Shown: one piece after another, positions 1 to 6,656 of the stretch
Layout: every line of letters begins with the position of its first letter
Numbering within the stretch: the first letter of the stretch is position 1
Origin: Chitinispirillaceae bacterium
Lineage (GTDB): Bacteria; Fibrobacterota; Chitinivibrionia; Chitinivibrionales; Chitinispirillaceae
Length of the DNA stretch: 7,486 bases
Direction of reading: 5' to 3'
Assembly: GCA_016926315.1 (NCBI GenBank)
Contig: JAFGOU010000457.1
Location: forward strand, 1 to 7,486
Position numbers and translations under genes: made by a program
Notes under the pieces: model-generated
Database searches by the model: none
Seen by the model: only the letters and a program-made list of their open reading frames with translations
What the model was told of the DNA's origin: nothing

Positions 1-41
1 AAAACAGAATCTTGATATCATGGAATACCTTGAAAAATGTT

Positions 42-731
42 TCAACCCTTACAGCAATTTTGTAAACTTACTACCTGAATAGTTACATAATATTTTCCAT
101 TCCTTTTTAGCATATACGGCGCTTCCATTATTCCCCGCAGTTGGTCATAGGGGATGCGGCCTTTGGAGGAAAAGGTGAACATGTCGTTATTTATTTTCAC
201 CCAGCCGACGCCTCCATTATTATTCTGCGCCCAGGTGGTAAAGTACCCGTACATCGAACCGTCATCATCCTTGAATGTCTGGAAATCGAGTGTAATGATC
301 GGGTCTACGTACTTATCGGGAATAAGAGGGCTGGTCGCACACTCGGTCCACGGCCCGATAGGACTGGTTCCAGAATATCCGTATGTCATGCAGGGATAAT
401 TATAGTAAAGGTAGTATCTCCCCTCTTTTTCGACACAGTCCGGGGCCCAGTTCTTGGGCTTGTTAAGCCAGTTCATTCTGTAGTTGACCCAGTTGACCAT
501 GTCTTTGGAAATCCAGACCTGGAGCCACCCTTCGCCGGAGCCGGTACCGTCGGTGGTTGAATAGAGGAAATAGGTGTCACCGAATTTGGTGATGGTCGGG
601 TCGGCAAAATAACCCGGGACAATGGGGTTGAAATTTCCGATTGCGTCCCAGGCGGTATCGGCTTTTAAGGCAATGGTGAAAAAAATCGACACGAGAACTC
701 CGGCCGCAAAAAATGGCTTTGTATTTATCAT
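42..731 (-). CDS. GH43-type glycoside hydrolase, exported, disrupted 3' end
   Basis: Family 43 five-bladed beta-propeller hydrolase; the family includes alpha-L-arabinofuranosidases, beta-xylosidases and arabinanases. Residues 1-24 look like a signal peptide (Lys5, hydrophobic core 7-22), so it should be exported. The GH43 catalytic positions are visible: FADP with Asp44 as general base, the YVDP motif with Asp143 as pKa modulator just before F-x-DDDG (153-158), and MEAPY with Glu203 as general acid. Other family signs are WAPDCVE (95-101) and YYLYY (106-110). At 229 aa it is shorter than usual (about 300 or more): similarity runs to about residue 217 (NGKYYVT), then a short unrelated tail follows, so the last blades are missing. 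The start ATG has AGGAAGGG 4 bases upstream. It lies 221 bases after the arabinofuranosidase gene, beyond a terminator, so it probably has its own promoter. Substrate cannot be fixed from sequence. A frameshift, insertion or assembly error could explain the end. Confidence -1.
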   Translation of the reverse strand: MINTKPFFAAGVLVSIFFTIALKADTAWDAIGNFNPIVPGYFADPTITKFGDTYFLYSTTDGTGSGEGWLQVWISKDMVNWVNYRMNWLNKPKNWAPDCVEKEGRYYLYYNYPCMTYGYSGTSPIGPWTECATSPLIPDKYVDPIITLDFQTFKDDDGSMYGYFTTWAQNNNGGVGWVKINNDMFTFSSKGRIPYDQLRGIMEAPYMLKRNGKYYVTIQVVSLQNCCKG

Positions 732-735
732 ACAA

Positions 736-743
736 CCCTTCCT
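736..743 (-). promoter_or_regulatory. Ribosome binding site of the GH43 gene
   Basis: The minus strand reads AGGAAGGG four bases before the ATG at 731. This supports that ATG as the start, and the translation from it begins directly with a signal peptide. Confidence -1.
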
Positions 744-802
744 GATAGAAGTTAAAAACGACTATAATAACACATCTTATCGGGCGGGATTTAAACAATA
801 GA

Positions 803-820
803 CTGGCCCTGTGTGACCAG
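803..820 (-). repeat. Short inverted repeat in the GH43 leader
   Basis: On the minus strand CTGGTC, a 6-base loop, then GGCCAG (one G-T pair) can form a small hairpin. It starts close to where transcription would begin from the promoter candidate at 825-853. It could be an operator or a 5' mRNA stem, but it is short and may be chance. Confidence -1.
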
Positions 821-824
821 CCGG

Positions 825-853
825 ATTACCCTTTGGCATACCATTCTCGTCAA
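825..853 (-). promoter_or_regulatory. Candidate sigma70-type promoter for the GH43 gene
   Basis: The minus strand has TTGACG (848-853, 5 of 6 matches to TTGACA), a 17-base spacer, then GGTAAT (825-830, 4 of 6 matches to TATAAT). It lies just beyond the terminator at 867-928 and about 95 bases before the GH43 start, where an independent promoter would be expected. Consensus matching alone gives many false positives, and promoter preferences in this phylum are less well known. Confidence -1.
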
Positions 854-866
854 GAACAACGTACAG

Positions 867-928
867 AAAAAAACGGACCGGCTATCGGCTATCCCATAAA
901 AATCGGTATAGGTCAATATCCCGGTCCG
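867..928 (-). terminator. Rho-independent terminator after the arabinofuranosidase gene
   Basis: Read on the minus strand, a perfect 8-bp stem CGGACCGG (921-928) / CCGGTCCG (874-881) is followed directly by seven T (plus-strand A run 867-873). The 39-base interior can fold further: CTATACC pairs with GGGATAG with one mismatch, giving a taller hairpin. It lies 24 bases after the stop codon at 953. Position, GC-rich base and T-tract all fit an intrinsic terminator ending the barrel-arabinofuranosidase transcript. Confidence -1.
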
Positions 929-952
929 CTGTTCTTTTTCGCTTACATTCAT

Positions 953-3361
953 TTACTCAATCGTAATCTTCGACATCCGGATTTCCGGGCCTACCTTTGC
1001 GCGCACGACATACACGTTTTGCGCAAGGGCGTTTTTCGGCAACTCATGGGTCGTGGCCGCGCTACCGCTGAACGATTTCACCACTTTTCCTGACATGGTC
1101 ATGATATCGATCCGGTGGTGCGCCGCTTTTTCAAGGGTAAACACGATCCCTTTTGCGGTCGTCGTCTGCTTCACAAGCGGTTTTTTAGGCGCTCGGATGA
1201 GTGAGGATGAGATTTCCTCTACGGTTATCGGCGACCAGGGAAATACCGTGGTGCGCAACCGTGAACACCCGTAGGGAATCAGCACAACATCTTCCATTGG
1301 CACTGAGCTGAGCGTCTGGGGGCTTGTCGGAACCTCACCCGCGCTGTTATTGCTCAAACCCCATGAGCTGACCCTTTTTGCTTTGGCTTGAAGGTAAACG
1401 GGGTAATCGCCGGTAAAATCCTTGAATGAGTTGCTGGCGGCGTCATAGCATTTATCGCCTTGCCCTGCCCACGGAAATTTGGCGTCAATGCTTTTTTCCA
1501 CGACCGTAAAGCTCCGTGCAAAACGGTCGGGAGATGTCTGGTCGACGCACAAGGCATAATTCCATTTTCCATCGGTTGATGCCAATGACCAGCGCGCCGC
1601 ACCCATACAATTGGTATATGCTTTGTTTGTCCAGGTGGCCGGCACCTTCAAGGAAAAAATCATCGGTCCGCGGCAGACGACCAGACCCGGATTGGTGAAA
1701 TTCTCGCTGCTTCCGCCGTTCTGGAATATTTTTTCGGCCCTGATGGTAAACGGGAGGGTTACGGTCACCTGGTCCCCGGCATTCCATGTTTTTGCAATAG
1801 TCACCCATTGACCGGCGTCGAGACTTGTAGGAGAACCGCTTCCGGTGATGGTTGCGCCTGCGGCGACGATACTGGTACCCTTTCCCCACAGAGGCACCCG
1901 CACCACCAGCGGAAACGCGGTCGGTGCACTGATGGCTCCAATGGTAAAGGTAACGATATTTTTAAACGGGTATTCCGTGGTTTCGTTAATGGTCACGGTC
2001 GCCGGGGTTGCGCCGCTTCCAACTTTGGCCGTAATGGTGGAAGGTGCATACACCGGTGCGATAAGACCGTTATCCTGGGTCGCCATCCACGCATTGACCA
2101 CGAACTTTGGCCAGCCCTGGTGCATGTTGACTGTGCAGCAACGGAACAGGGTGTTGAAGTTACCGTAAATGTTCGCGTCGACATTGCTGCTCATCCACGA
2201 CCGTGGAGCGCTGGAGATCGATACCTGGTTAACCTGGCTGTGATATTGACGGTTCCATCCATCCGGCGTAAAGCGGCCGGGGAGGTTATTGTATGCCAAA
2301 TATTCGAGGTTGTCGGCCCACTCGACTTTGCCGAACATCTCGATCATATTTTCCAGGGAGTACATTATCTCCACCGTACCGCACGTTTCCAAACCATGCC
2401 ACGCCTTGAGACCAGCCAGAGACTCGTCCCCGGTGAATGCTCCGAGAATGTGTCCGTGGTATTTCAACATCTTTTCGTAGGCGGTGACCGCGGCCTGACT
2501 GTCCGCGGCAGTTGCAGTAGCGAACGGCCAGTAAGCGGTGGCGAACTTGATTGCCATGCCGTGATTGACCACATGTCCCTGCATGTACCAGCCTTGCGGG
2601 TTACGCAGGTCGTTGTTTCCCGATCTCATGGTATTGTAGATTGGGGTCCAGTCGCAGACCCTGCTCTTGACCGATTGCGCAATGGACGGTATGTTCGACG
2701 CGCCGGTCCGGCGATGAAACCACTGGAGCGCCAGAAAATTCTCGCCGCCCCGGGTCCATGCCCAGGTGTTGGAGCCCCAGTTTCCCGTATTAATAAGGTT
2801 GAAATAGTTACGCGTCAGGGCGTAAAAAGCCGCGGTGTCTTCCGGCCGCTCTCCTCTGGCTTCGAACCAGGTCCGCAGGCACTGCCAGGCGATACTGCTC
2901 GCCCACATGTCGTCGCCTGAAACGTTGGCAAACCAGTCGGTTCTATGCTTGAGCATGTTGTTTGCCCAGGTCTGACATTCGGCGATCAGTCGCGTATCGT
3001 CAAGCAGATAGGCAAGCGGCATCAGTCCGTTTAAATAATAGGGGCCCGCTTCCCAGCGGTCCCCCGAATAGGCGTCGCTGCGCCACTTTGAATTTTTAAC
3101 GAAACGGGCGATATCGTCCTGCGAGCCGGCATCCAGTTCGAACAGATGGCCGGTAAGACCATTCGCCCATAAGGTCAGTTCCTTATGCAGCCAGCCCGCA
3201 GGCTTTACCGTTGTCACGGGCAGCAGGACGTATTTGGTCTGCTTGAGCGGCGCCTTGTTCGTCGGATACCACTTGTTGGCGCTGCTTTGGGCAAAGGCGA
3301 GGGTGACACCTGCCACAATCGTCACCCATACTATCGCGGTTTTTTTTACGTTTAAAAACAT
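953..3361 (-). CDS. GH127/GH146-type beta-L-arabinofuranosidase (DUF1680), secreted
   Basis: An 802-aa exported enzyme expected to release L-arabinofuranose from beta-arabinofuranosides. Residues 1-24 are a clear signal peptide (KK at 6-7, hydrophobic core, AFA then Gln25). The (alpha/alpha)6 catalytic domain covers roughly 45-450. It carries the family's zinc-thiolate centre: ETC (Glu325, Cys327) and the Cys408-Cys409 pair in RCCTVN. By comparison with the Bifidobacterium enzyme HypBA1, the first of that pair would be the nucleophile and the four residues would hold zinc; Glu313 in GDES is the likely acid/base. Beta-sandwich domains follow to about 725. Residues about 727-802 resemble a type IX secretion sorting domain (IDIMTMSGKVVKSF, NVYVVRAK, MSKITIE), suggesting outer-membrane translocation or cell-surface attachment. 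The frame is open upstream to a TTG at 3415, but the ATG at 3361 has AAGGAGG at 6-base spacing and leads straight into the signal peptide, so it is preferred. Probably cotranscribed with the barrel gene 50 bases upstream. GH127 versus GH146 cannot be settled here. Confidence -1.
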   Translation of the reverse strand: MFLNVKKTAIVWVTIVAGVTLAFAQSSANKWYPTNKAPLKQTKYVLLPVTTVKPAGWLHKELTLWANGLTGHLFELDAGSQDDIARFVKNSKWRSDAYSGDRWEAGPYYLNGLMPLAYLLDDTRLIAECQTWANNMLKHRTDWFANVSGDDMWASSIAWQCLRTWFEARGERPEDTAAFYALTRNYFNLINTGNWGSNTWAWTRGGENFLALQWFHRRTGASNIPSIAQSVKSRVCDWTPIYNTMRSGNNDLRNPQGWYMQGHVVNHGMAIKFATAYWPFATATAADSQAAVTAYEKMLKYHGHILGAFTGDESLAGLKAWHGLETCGTVEIMYSLENMIEMFGKVEWADNLEYLAYNNLPGRFTPDGWNRQYHSQVNQVSISSAPRSWMSSNVDANIYGNFNTLFRCCTVNMHQGWPKFVVNAWMATQDNGLIAPVYAPSTITAKVGSGATPATVTINETTEYPFKNIVTFTIGAISAPTAFPLVVRVPLWGKGTSIVAAGATITGSGSPTSLDAGQWVTIAKTWNAGDQVTVTLPFTIRAEKIFQNGGSSENFTNPGLVVCRGPMIFSLKVPATWTNKAYTNCMGAARWSLASTDGKWNYALCVDQTSPDRFARSFTVVEKSIDAKFPWAGQGDKCYDAASNSFKDFTGDYPVYLQAKAKRVSSWGLSNNSAGEVPTSPQTLSSVPMEDVVLIPYGCSRLRTTVFPWSPITVEEISSSLIRAPKKPLVKQTTTAKGIVFTLEKAAHHRIDIMTMSGKVVKSFSGSAATTHELPKNALAQNVYVVRAKVGPEIRMSKITIE

Positions 3362-3367
3362 GGGACT

Positions 3368-3374
3368 CCTCCTT
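3368..3374 (-). promoter_or_regulatory. Ribosome binding site that fixes the arabinofuranosidase start
   Basis: AAGGAGG on the minus strand ends 6 bases before the ATG at 3361. This near-ideal site favours that start over the TTG at 3415, which overlaps the previous stop codon and would put an 18-residue polar extension in front of the signal peptide. Confidence -1.
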
Positions 3375-3411
3375 CTCGTTGAATGGTTTTTTTCATTTTG
3401 ACTGTATGTAA

Positions 3412-4839
3412 TCAAAAAGCGACCTCACCTCTGAGGTTCCAGATCCAGTAACTCGGCCTGACGCTGATATCCTCCCAGTCCGAATACTTATCCCACACAA
3501 ATCCCGGCACGCTCCATCGCTGGTGATCACGCGCGAACTGCGCAACGATGTGAAAGTTACTTGATATGTTTTTTTTCATGTACACCGACCATTTCCAGTT
3601 ATCGCTCTCCGAATAGGTATTGTTTGGATACCCCGCCACACTGAAGTCGTCTATATAAGAGTAGGGCAGCGGCCGGTTATAATCGAAAACGTTTGTGTAG
3701 TTGTTCGGGTATCTCATCCGGTAATATTCGAACTCAACCGCGCATACATCGAGCAGGAACGGCACCGGAACGTTTACTCCGAAAGAGAGGGGCATTTTAT
3801 TCAAGAGCGTGTCGTACCCATAAGGATTCTGCCCGCGGGATATCTGGCCGCCCGGCAGAACGAGCGAATCGTTGCGGGGATAATTTTTCAGCCCCAGGAC
3901 ATCGATTTCTCCGTAGATTTTTCCGCCTTCACCGATCGCTTTGCCGAAAGCGCCATTCCTCAGGAAAAAAAGCAGGTCTATAGAGAGGTGGGCCATGAGC
4001 TTGGTACCTGCAAAGGTATAAAACGAGGAGTCGGCGTATCCGATAATGGCGGTGCCGGTTGAATCGTATAGCGGATTTTCCGCAGCGTATAAACCCGAAT
4101 TGTCGGCCCGTGGCGTCGTAAAGTTGTTGTTGACGGAAATGGCATGAAAAAGCTGGGCCCCGACGCCAAAGTCAATAATTTTATTAAAGTCAAGACCGAT
4201 GACGCCGGCGAGCGAAAGATCGCCGAACGGTCTGACTTCCCTTTCCGAGAGTACAAAGGCGTCTGCGTCAAAATCGAGGATGCCGATATTCTGTTTAAAA
4301 TTCAGTCGCAGACCGGAAAGTCGAGCTACCGGATGGTTGAAGTCGTTAAAAATAATCCCGGGATAGCACAGGCTTCGGAACAGGTATTCTCCAAGATTTC
4401 GTGCATTGGGATTGTATTTGTACGGGATAATACCAAAGCTGAACTCGAGCGAACGCGTCTCGCTCTCCAGGACCGAATAAATGCCTTGCGCCTGATAAAG
4501 GTAAAAAGCCGCGTAGTTTTCAAGGCCTTGATGTATCGCGGAAGTGGCGATTTCCTGCGGATAGTTTCCGAGCCACCATTTCCCTTCGAGCGAAAGCAGC
4601 AGGCGGGCGCGTGTGGTCACCGATGCGTCGGCGGTAAGATTGCCGATGGTGTTCCCGCCCCAACGGTGGTCGACCTTGGGTGCGCCGCGGAAACGGCCGG
4701 CCACGACCTCGTTTGTCTCGAACCCCATATAGCCGTGCCATTTGATTTTTACATCATCGTCTCCGAACGTTCCGGTCATCAAGCAACCGGCGGTTATCAC
4801 CACCAAAGACGATATTCTTTTCAGCTGCCGTTTATTCAT
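3412..4839 (-). CDS. Predicted outer-membrane beta-barrel protein (porin-like)
   Basis: A 475-aa protein I do not recognise as a named family. Residues 1-26 are a signal peptide (basic MNKRQLKR, hydrophobic SSLVVITAG core), with cleavage probably before the DDD at 27-29. The rest is rich in alternating polar and aromatic strands with Gly/Asn/Asp turns, and the chain ends WNLRGEVAF; a terminal Phe after alternating residues is the usual recognition signal for barrel insertion by the BAM machinery. No glycoside hydrolase, TonB-box/plug or SusD motif was seen. Cys16 (TAGC) could suggest a lipobox, but position -3 is Thr and the barrel character argues against it. It opens a likely two-gene operon with the secreted arabinofuranosidase 50 bases downstream, so a role in passage or surface docking of arabinose-containing oligosaccharides is a reasonable inference, not shown. 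The start is the ATG at 4839; a TTG at 4848 is only 2 bases from the Shine-Dalgarno sequence and is rejected. Confidence -1.
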   Translation of the reverse strand: MNKRQLKRISSLVVITAGCLMTGTFGDDDVKIKWHGYMGFETNEVVAGRFRGAPKVDHRWGGNTIGNLTADASVTTRARLLLSLEGKWWLGNYPQEIATSAIHQGLENYAAFYLYQAQGIYSVLESETRSLEFSFGIIPYKYNPNARNLGEYLFRSLCYPGIIFNDFNHPVARLSGLRLNFKQNIGILDFDADAFVLSEREVRPFGDLSLAGVIGLDFNKIIDFGVGAQLFHAISVNNNFTTPRADNSGLYAAENPLYDSTGTAIIGYADSSFYTFAGTKLMAHLSIDLLFFLRNGAFGKAIGEGGKIYGEIDVLGLKNYPRNDSLVLPGGQISRGQNPYGYDTLLNKMPLSFGVNVPVPFLLDVCAVEFEYYRMRYPNNYTNVFDYNRPLPYSYIDDFSVAGYPNNTYSESDNWKWSVYMKKNISSNFHIVAQFARDHQRWSVPGFVWDKYSDWEDISVRPSYWIWNLRGEVAF

Positions 4840-4850
4840 AATGCCCAAAC

Positions 4851-4856
4851 CCTCCT
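4851..4856 (-). promoter_or_regulatory. Ribosome binding site of the barrel gene
   Basis: AGGAGG on the minus strand lies 11 bases before the ATG at 4839 and only 2 bases before an in-frame TTG at 4848. Two bases is too close for initiation, so the ATG is the likely start although its spacing is somewhat long. Confidence -1.
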
Positions 4857-4905
4857 TTTCAATGTTTTTTTAGATTCCGGGTCTCCCTCAAACCCCTTAT
4901 AGTAT

Positions 4906-4919
4906 TTTTCAAATGAAAA
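4906..4919. promoter_or_regulatory. Palindrome, possible operator upstream of the barrel gene
   Basis: TTTTCA-AA-TGAAAA is a perfect 6-bp inverted repeat around a 2-base centre, 67 bases before the barrel start. Its size and symmetry suit a dimeric regulator site, and it abuts TATA-like sequence on either strand (TATAGT at 4898-4903 on plus). It is AT-rich and could be chance; no second copy was seen in the GH43 upstream region. Confidence -1.
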
Positions 4920-4968
4920 GGCACGGCCCGCATCAGCGATGATCTCGCCGTTTTCCTTTTCCTTATAG

Positions 4969-5012
4969 GCTGTCAGTCTCAACCTTGCAGGGACGAACTG
5001 ACAGCTTTTTTT
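4969..5012 (+). terminator. Terminator-like hairpin facing the plus strand
   Basis: GCTGTCAGT (4969-4977) and ACTGACAGC (4997-5005) form a perfect 9-bp stem with a 19-base loop, followed on the plus strand by seven T (5006-5012). It therefore has the polarity to end plus-strand transcripts, although every gene here is on the minus strand. On the minus strand the stem is followed by CTATAAGG, so it is not a convincing terminator for the exported-protein gene ending at 5025. It may end an unannotated plus-strand transcript, block antisense reading into that gene, or act as an operator-like repeat. The rest of the 185-base spacer has no open frame that looks coding. Confidence -1.
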
Positions 5013-5024
5013 ATATCGACATCC

Positions 5025-6656
5025 TTACCTGAACTGTACTAATGCATCCTGCGCCTTCTGGTTCATGTAACTGAGCTTGATCCAGTCCGCCGACCGGGCG
5101 GTTTTTGATATCTGCAACTCGTCGATCTGGCCGTTGTAAGGCTTGTCCGCCGTCCAGTTACTTTTTGCGATAAAACATTGCGTCCTGACCATATTTTTCA
5201 AACCACCGGGATTGCTTGTCGACCCGGCCAGGACCCCGTTTTTATAGGCGCGCATGGTAGTGCCATCGTACGTGCCGGTAACAAAGACCCACTCATCACG
5301 GATAAAACAGTTCTTCACATTGACCTGATTTTCCTGGACCGTATCGCGCCATATTGACCACAGCATTGTCGTCGAATCGATATCTCTTTTGCTCGACAGA
5401 ACGATATTGTTGTTGTTGTCGCCATCGATCCCGAGATCGATCAGCCGCGAATAACCATTAAACGCGCGAAACCTCATCCAGCCGCACACCGTCATTCCCC
5501 GGGTAAAATCGGTTGGAATGGCCGGCAGGGTGATAAAGTCGTTTGAGCCATCGAAATCCAGACAGGTGCCGACAACGCCCTCGACTCTGGCACCGGCATT
5601 CATGCCGGCAGGGGTGCCGTCGAATACATTATGCGTCCGGTCCCTTATCGAGCCGGTGCCCGCAGGATACTCGTTCATATGCCATACCCCGGCAAACCCG
5701 TTTGCCGTGTCGAAAACAGCGGCAGCATCCGCCATGCTCCCGACGTCGTCCCTTCCCCAGAACATCTGGATATACTGCGAGCTGTTGTTTCCATACACCG
5801 TATCGACCCTGACCCATGCTTCTGCGCGGCCGGCAGCCGGGTCCCAGCGCTCGATTTCATAGGAAAGCGGGGTGTTGTCCGCTTTCGCGAACCGGAGGTC
5901 TTCGCCGTAGGTCTGCGCCTGGCTGAAAATAAAGTTACTGTTCGTCAAACGTATGAGAACCGGAAAGCCGGTAACGTTTCCGGCAACGGCAGCGGCGGTC
6001 ATCGAGGTGTTCAGATGGAGCCGGCAAGAGTATTTCCACCTCGGATTCGCCACAGAAACGGCATCTCCCGCAGGCACCGAAACATCGTATCGCAAGGCGA
6101 TGTTTTCGGATCCGTCGGCCGCAGAATAAAAAACACCCGGGATCGCTCCGGCCGGCACCGAATCGAGAACAAGGGTGTCCTGAGTACCATCAAAAAACCT
6201 GGCAACGGTCGTTCCCGGAATATAGAGATAGCCGCTCATCGGATCGAGCGAATCCGAAATGATGATGAGGGTCCCCGCAAGCTCAAGAACGGCGGAACGC
6301 ACACGGACGGTATCGGTGTCCGCGACAACGCCGGTGACAAGCGCACGTGCCCGGGTGTCGATATGGACGGCCTGAATAGTATAGGTGCCGGTGTCGACCT
6401 TGGTAAAACGGTAGGCGCCGGACTCATCGGTGGTATCGGTTGGAAGAGAAGATGGAGGAACGTTTCCAATGGCAGCGTATGACGACGGAATAAGCTGGAC
6501 GATTGTCCGCGAGGCCGGAGTGCCGGTTGGAAAAACGGCATATCCCATGACTATTTCGTTGGGCGTACTGGTGGACCCGCCCATCCCTAATGGAGAAAGC
6601 GAGCAGGAGAGTGTTATCGCGCACGAAAGCGCTGAAAACAGCATGAGGCGTCTCAT
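5025..6656 (-). CDS. Exported (probable lipoprotein) with carboxypeptidase-regulatory-like, DUF2341 and LamG domains
   Basis: A 543-aa predicted surface or periplasmic protein. Residues 1-18 (MRRLMLFSALSCAITLSC) look like a lipoprotein signal with Cys18 as the anchor, though position -3 is Thr, so the lipobox is imperfect. Residues about 33-98 match a carboxypeptidase-regulatory-like beta-sandwich (TDESGAYRFTKVDTGTYTIQ). A second beta-rich stretch runs to about 200. DUF2341 covers about 207-305 (WKYSCRLHLN, FPVLIRL, EDLRFAKADNTPLSYEIERW, MFWGRDD). A LamG/concanavalin-A-like domain covers about 320-520 (GVWHMNE, CLDFDGSNDFITLP, WVFVTGTYDGTTMRAYKNG, IDELQISKTARS). DUF2341-LamG pairs are typical of glycan-binding or adhesive surface proteins; no hydrolase catalytic site was recognised. 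The frame is open further up to 6743, but the ATG at 6656 has GGGAGGG 7 bases upstream, starts the signal peptide and overlaps the upstream TGA as ATGA, so it is chosen. The overlap implies translational coupling with the TIGR02147 gene. Confidence -1.
   Translation of the reverse strand: MRRLMLFSALSCAITLSCSLSPLGMGGSTSTPNEIVMGYAVFPTGTPASRTIVQLIPSSYAAIGNVPPSSLPTDTTDESGAYRFTKVDTGTYTIQAVHIDTRARALVTGVVADTDTVRVRSAVLELAGTLIIISDSLDPMSGYLYIPGTTVARFFDGTQDTLVLDSVPAGAIPGVFYSAADGSENIALRYDVSVPAGDAVSVANPRWKYSCRLHLNTSMTAAAVAGNVTGFPVLIRLTNSNFIFSQAQTYGEDLRFAKADNTPLSYEIERWDPAAGRAEAWVRVDTVYGNNSSQYIQMFWGRDDVGSMADAAAVFDTANGFAGVWHMNEYPAGTGSIRDRTHNVFDGTPAGMNAGARVEGVVGTCLDFDGSNDFITLPAIPTDFTRGMTVCGWMRFRAFNGYSRLIDLGIDGDNNNNIVLSSKRDIDSTTMLWSIWRDTVQENQVNVKNCFIRDEWVFVTGTYDGTTMRAYKNGVLAGSTSNPGGLKNMVRTQCFIAKSNWTADKPYNGQIDELQISKTARSADWIKLSYMNQKAQDALVQFR

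Noticed and set aside
1808..2920. Long plus-strand open frame (370 codons) opposite the arabinofuranosidase gene
   Set aside because: It is antisense to a well-supported enzyme gene, has low-complexity Arg/Gly/Val-rich composition, no recognisable domain and no convincing ribosome site; it is the expected shadow of a moderately GC-rich gene.
3352..3396. 14-codon minus-strand frame (starts MKKTIQREGG) overlapping the arabinofuranosidase start, as a possible leader peptide
   Set aside because: No Shine-Dalgarno sequence before it and too short to distinguish from chance; its codons simply include the real gene's ribosome site.
3362..3415. Upstream TTG start (3415) for the arabinofuranosidase, overlapping the previous stop as TTGA
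   Set aside because: It would add 18 polar residues before the signal peptide, while the ATG at 3361 has a near-perfect ribosome site at good spacing.
4144..4902. Plus-strand open frame of 252 codons opposite the barrel gene, running into the spacer
   Set aside because: Almost entirely antisense to the barrel gene, with no family resemblance or signal; the barrel gene on the other strand has signal peptide, ribosome site and C-terminal Phe.
4921..4952. Small CATC-AGC-GATG and GCGA-TGATC-TCGC inverted repeats in the spacer
   Set aside because: Stems of only four base pairs that overlap and exclude each other; not distinguishable from chance.
5631..6482. Plus-strand open frame of 283 codons opposite the DUF2341-LamG gene
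   Set aside because: Arg/Gly-rich shadow translation with no domain; the minus-strand gene has clear DUF2341 and LamG motifs over the same bases.
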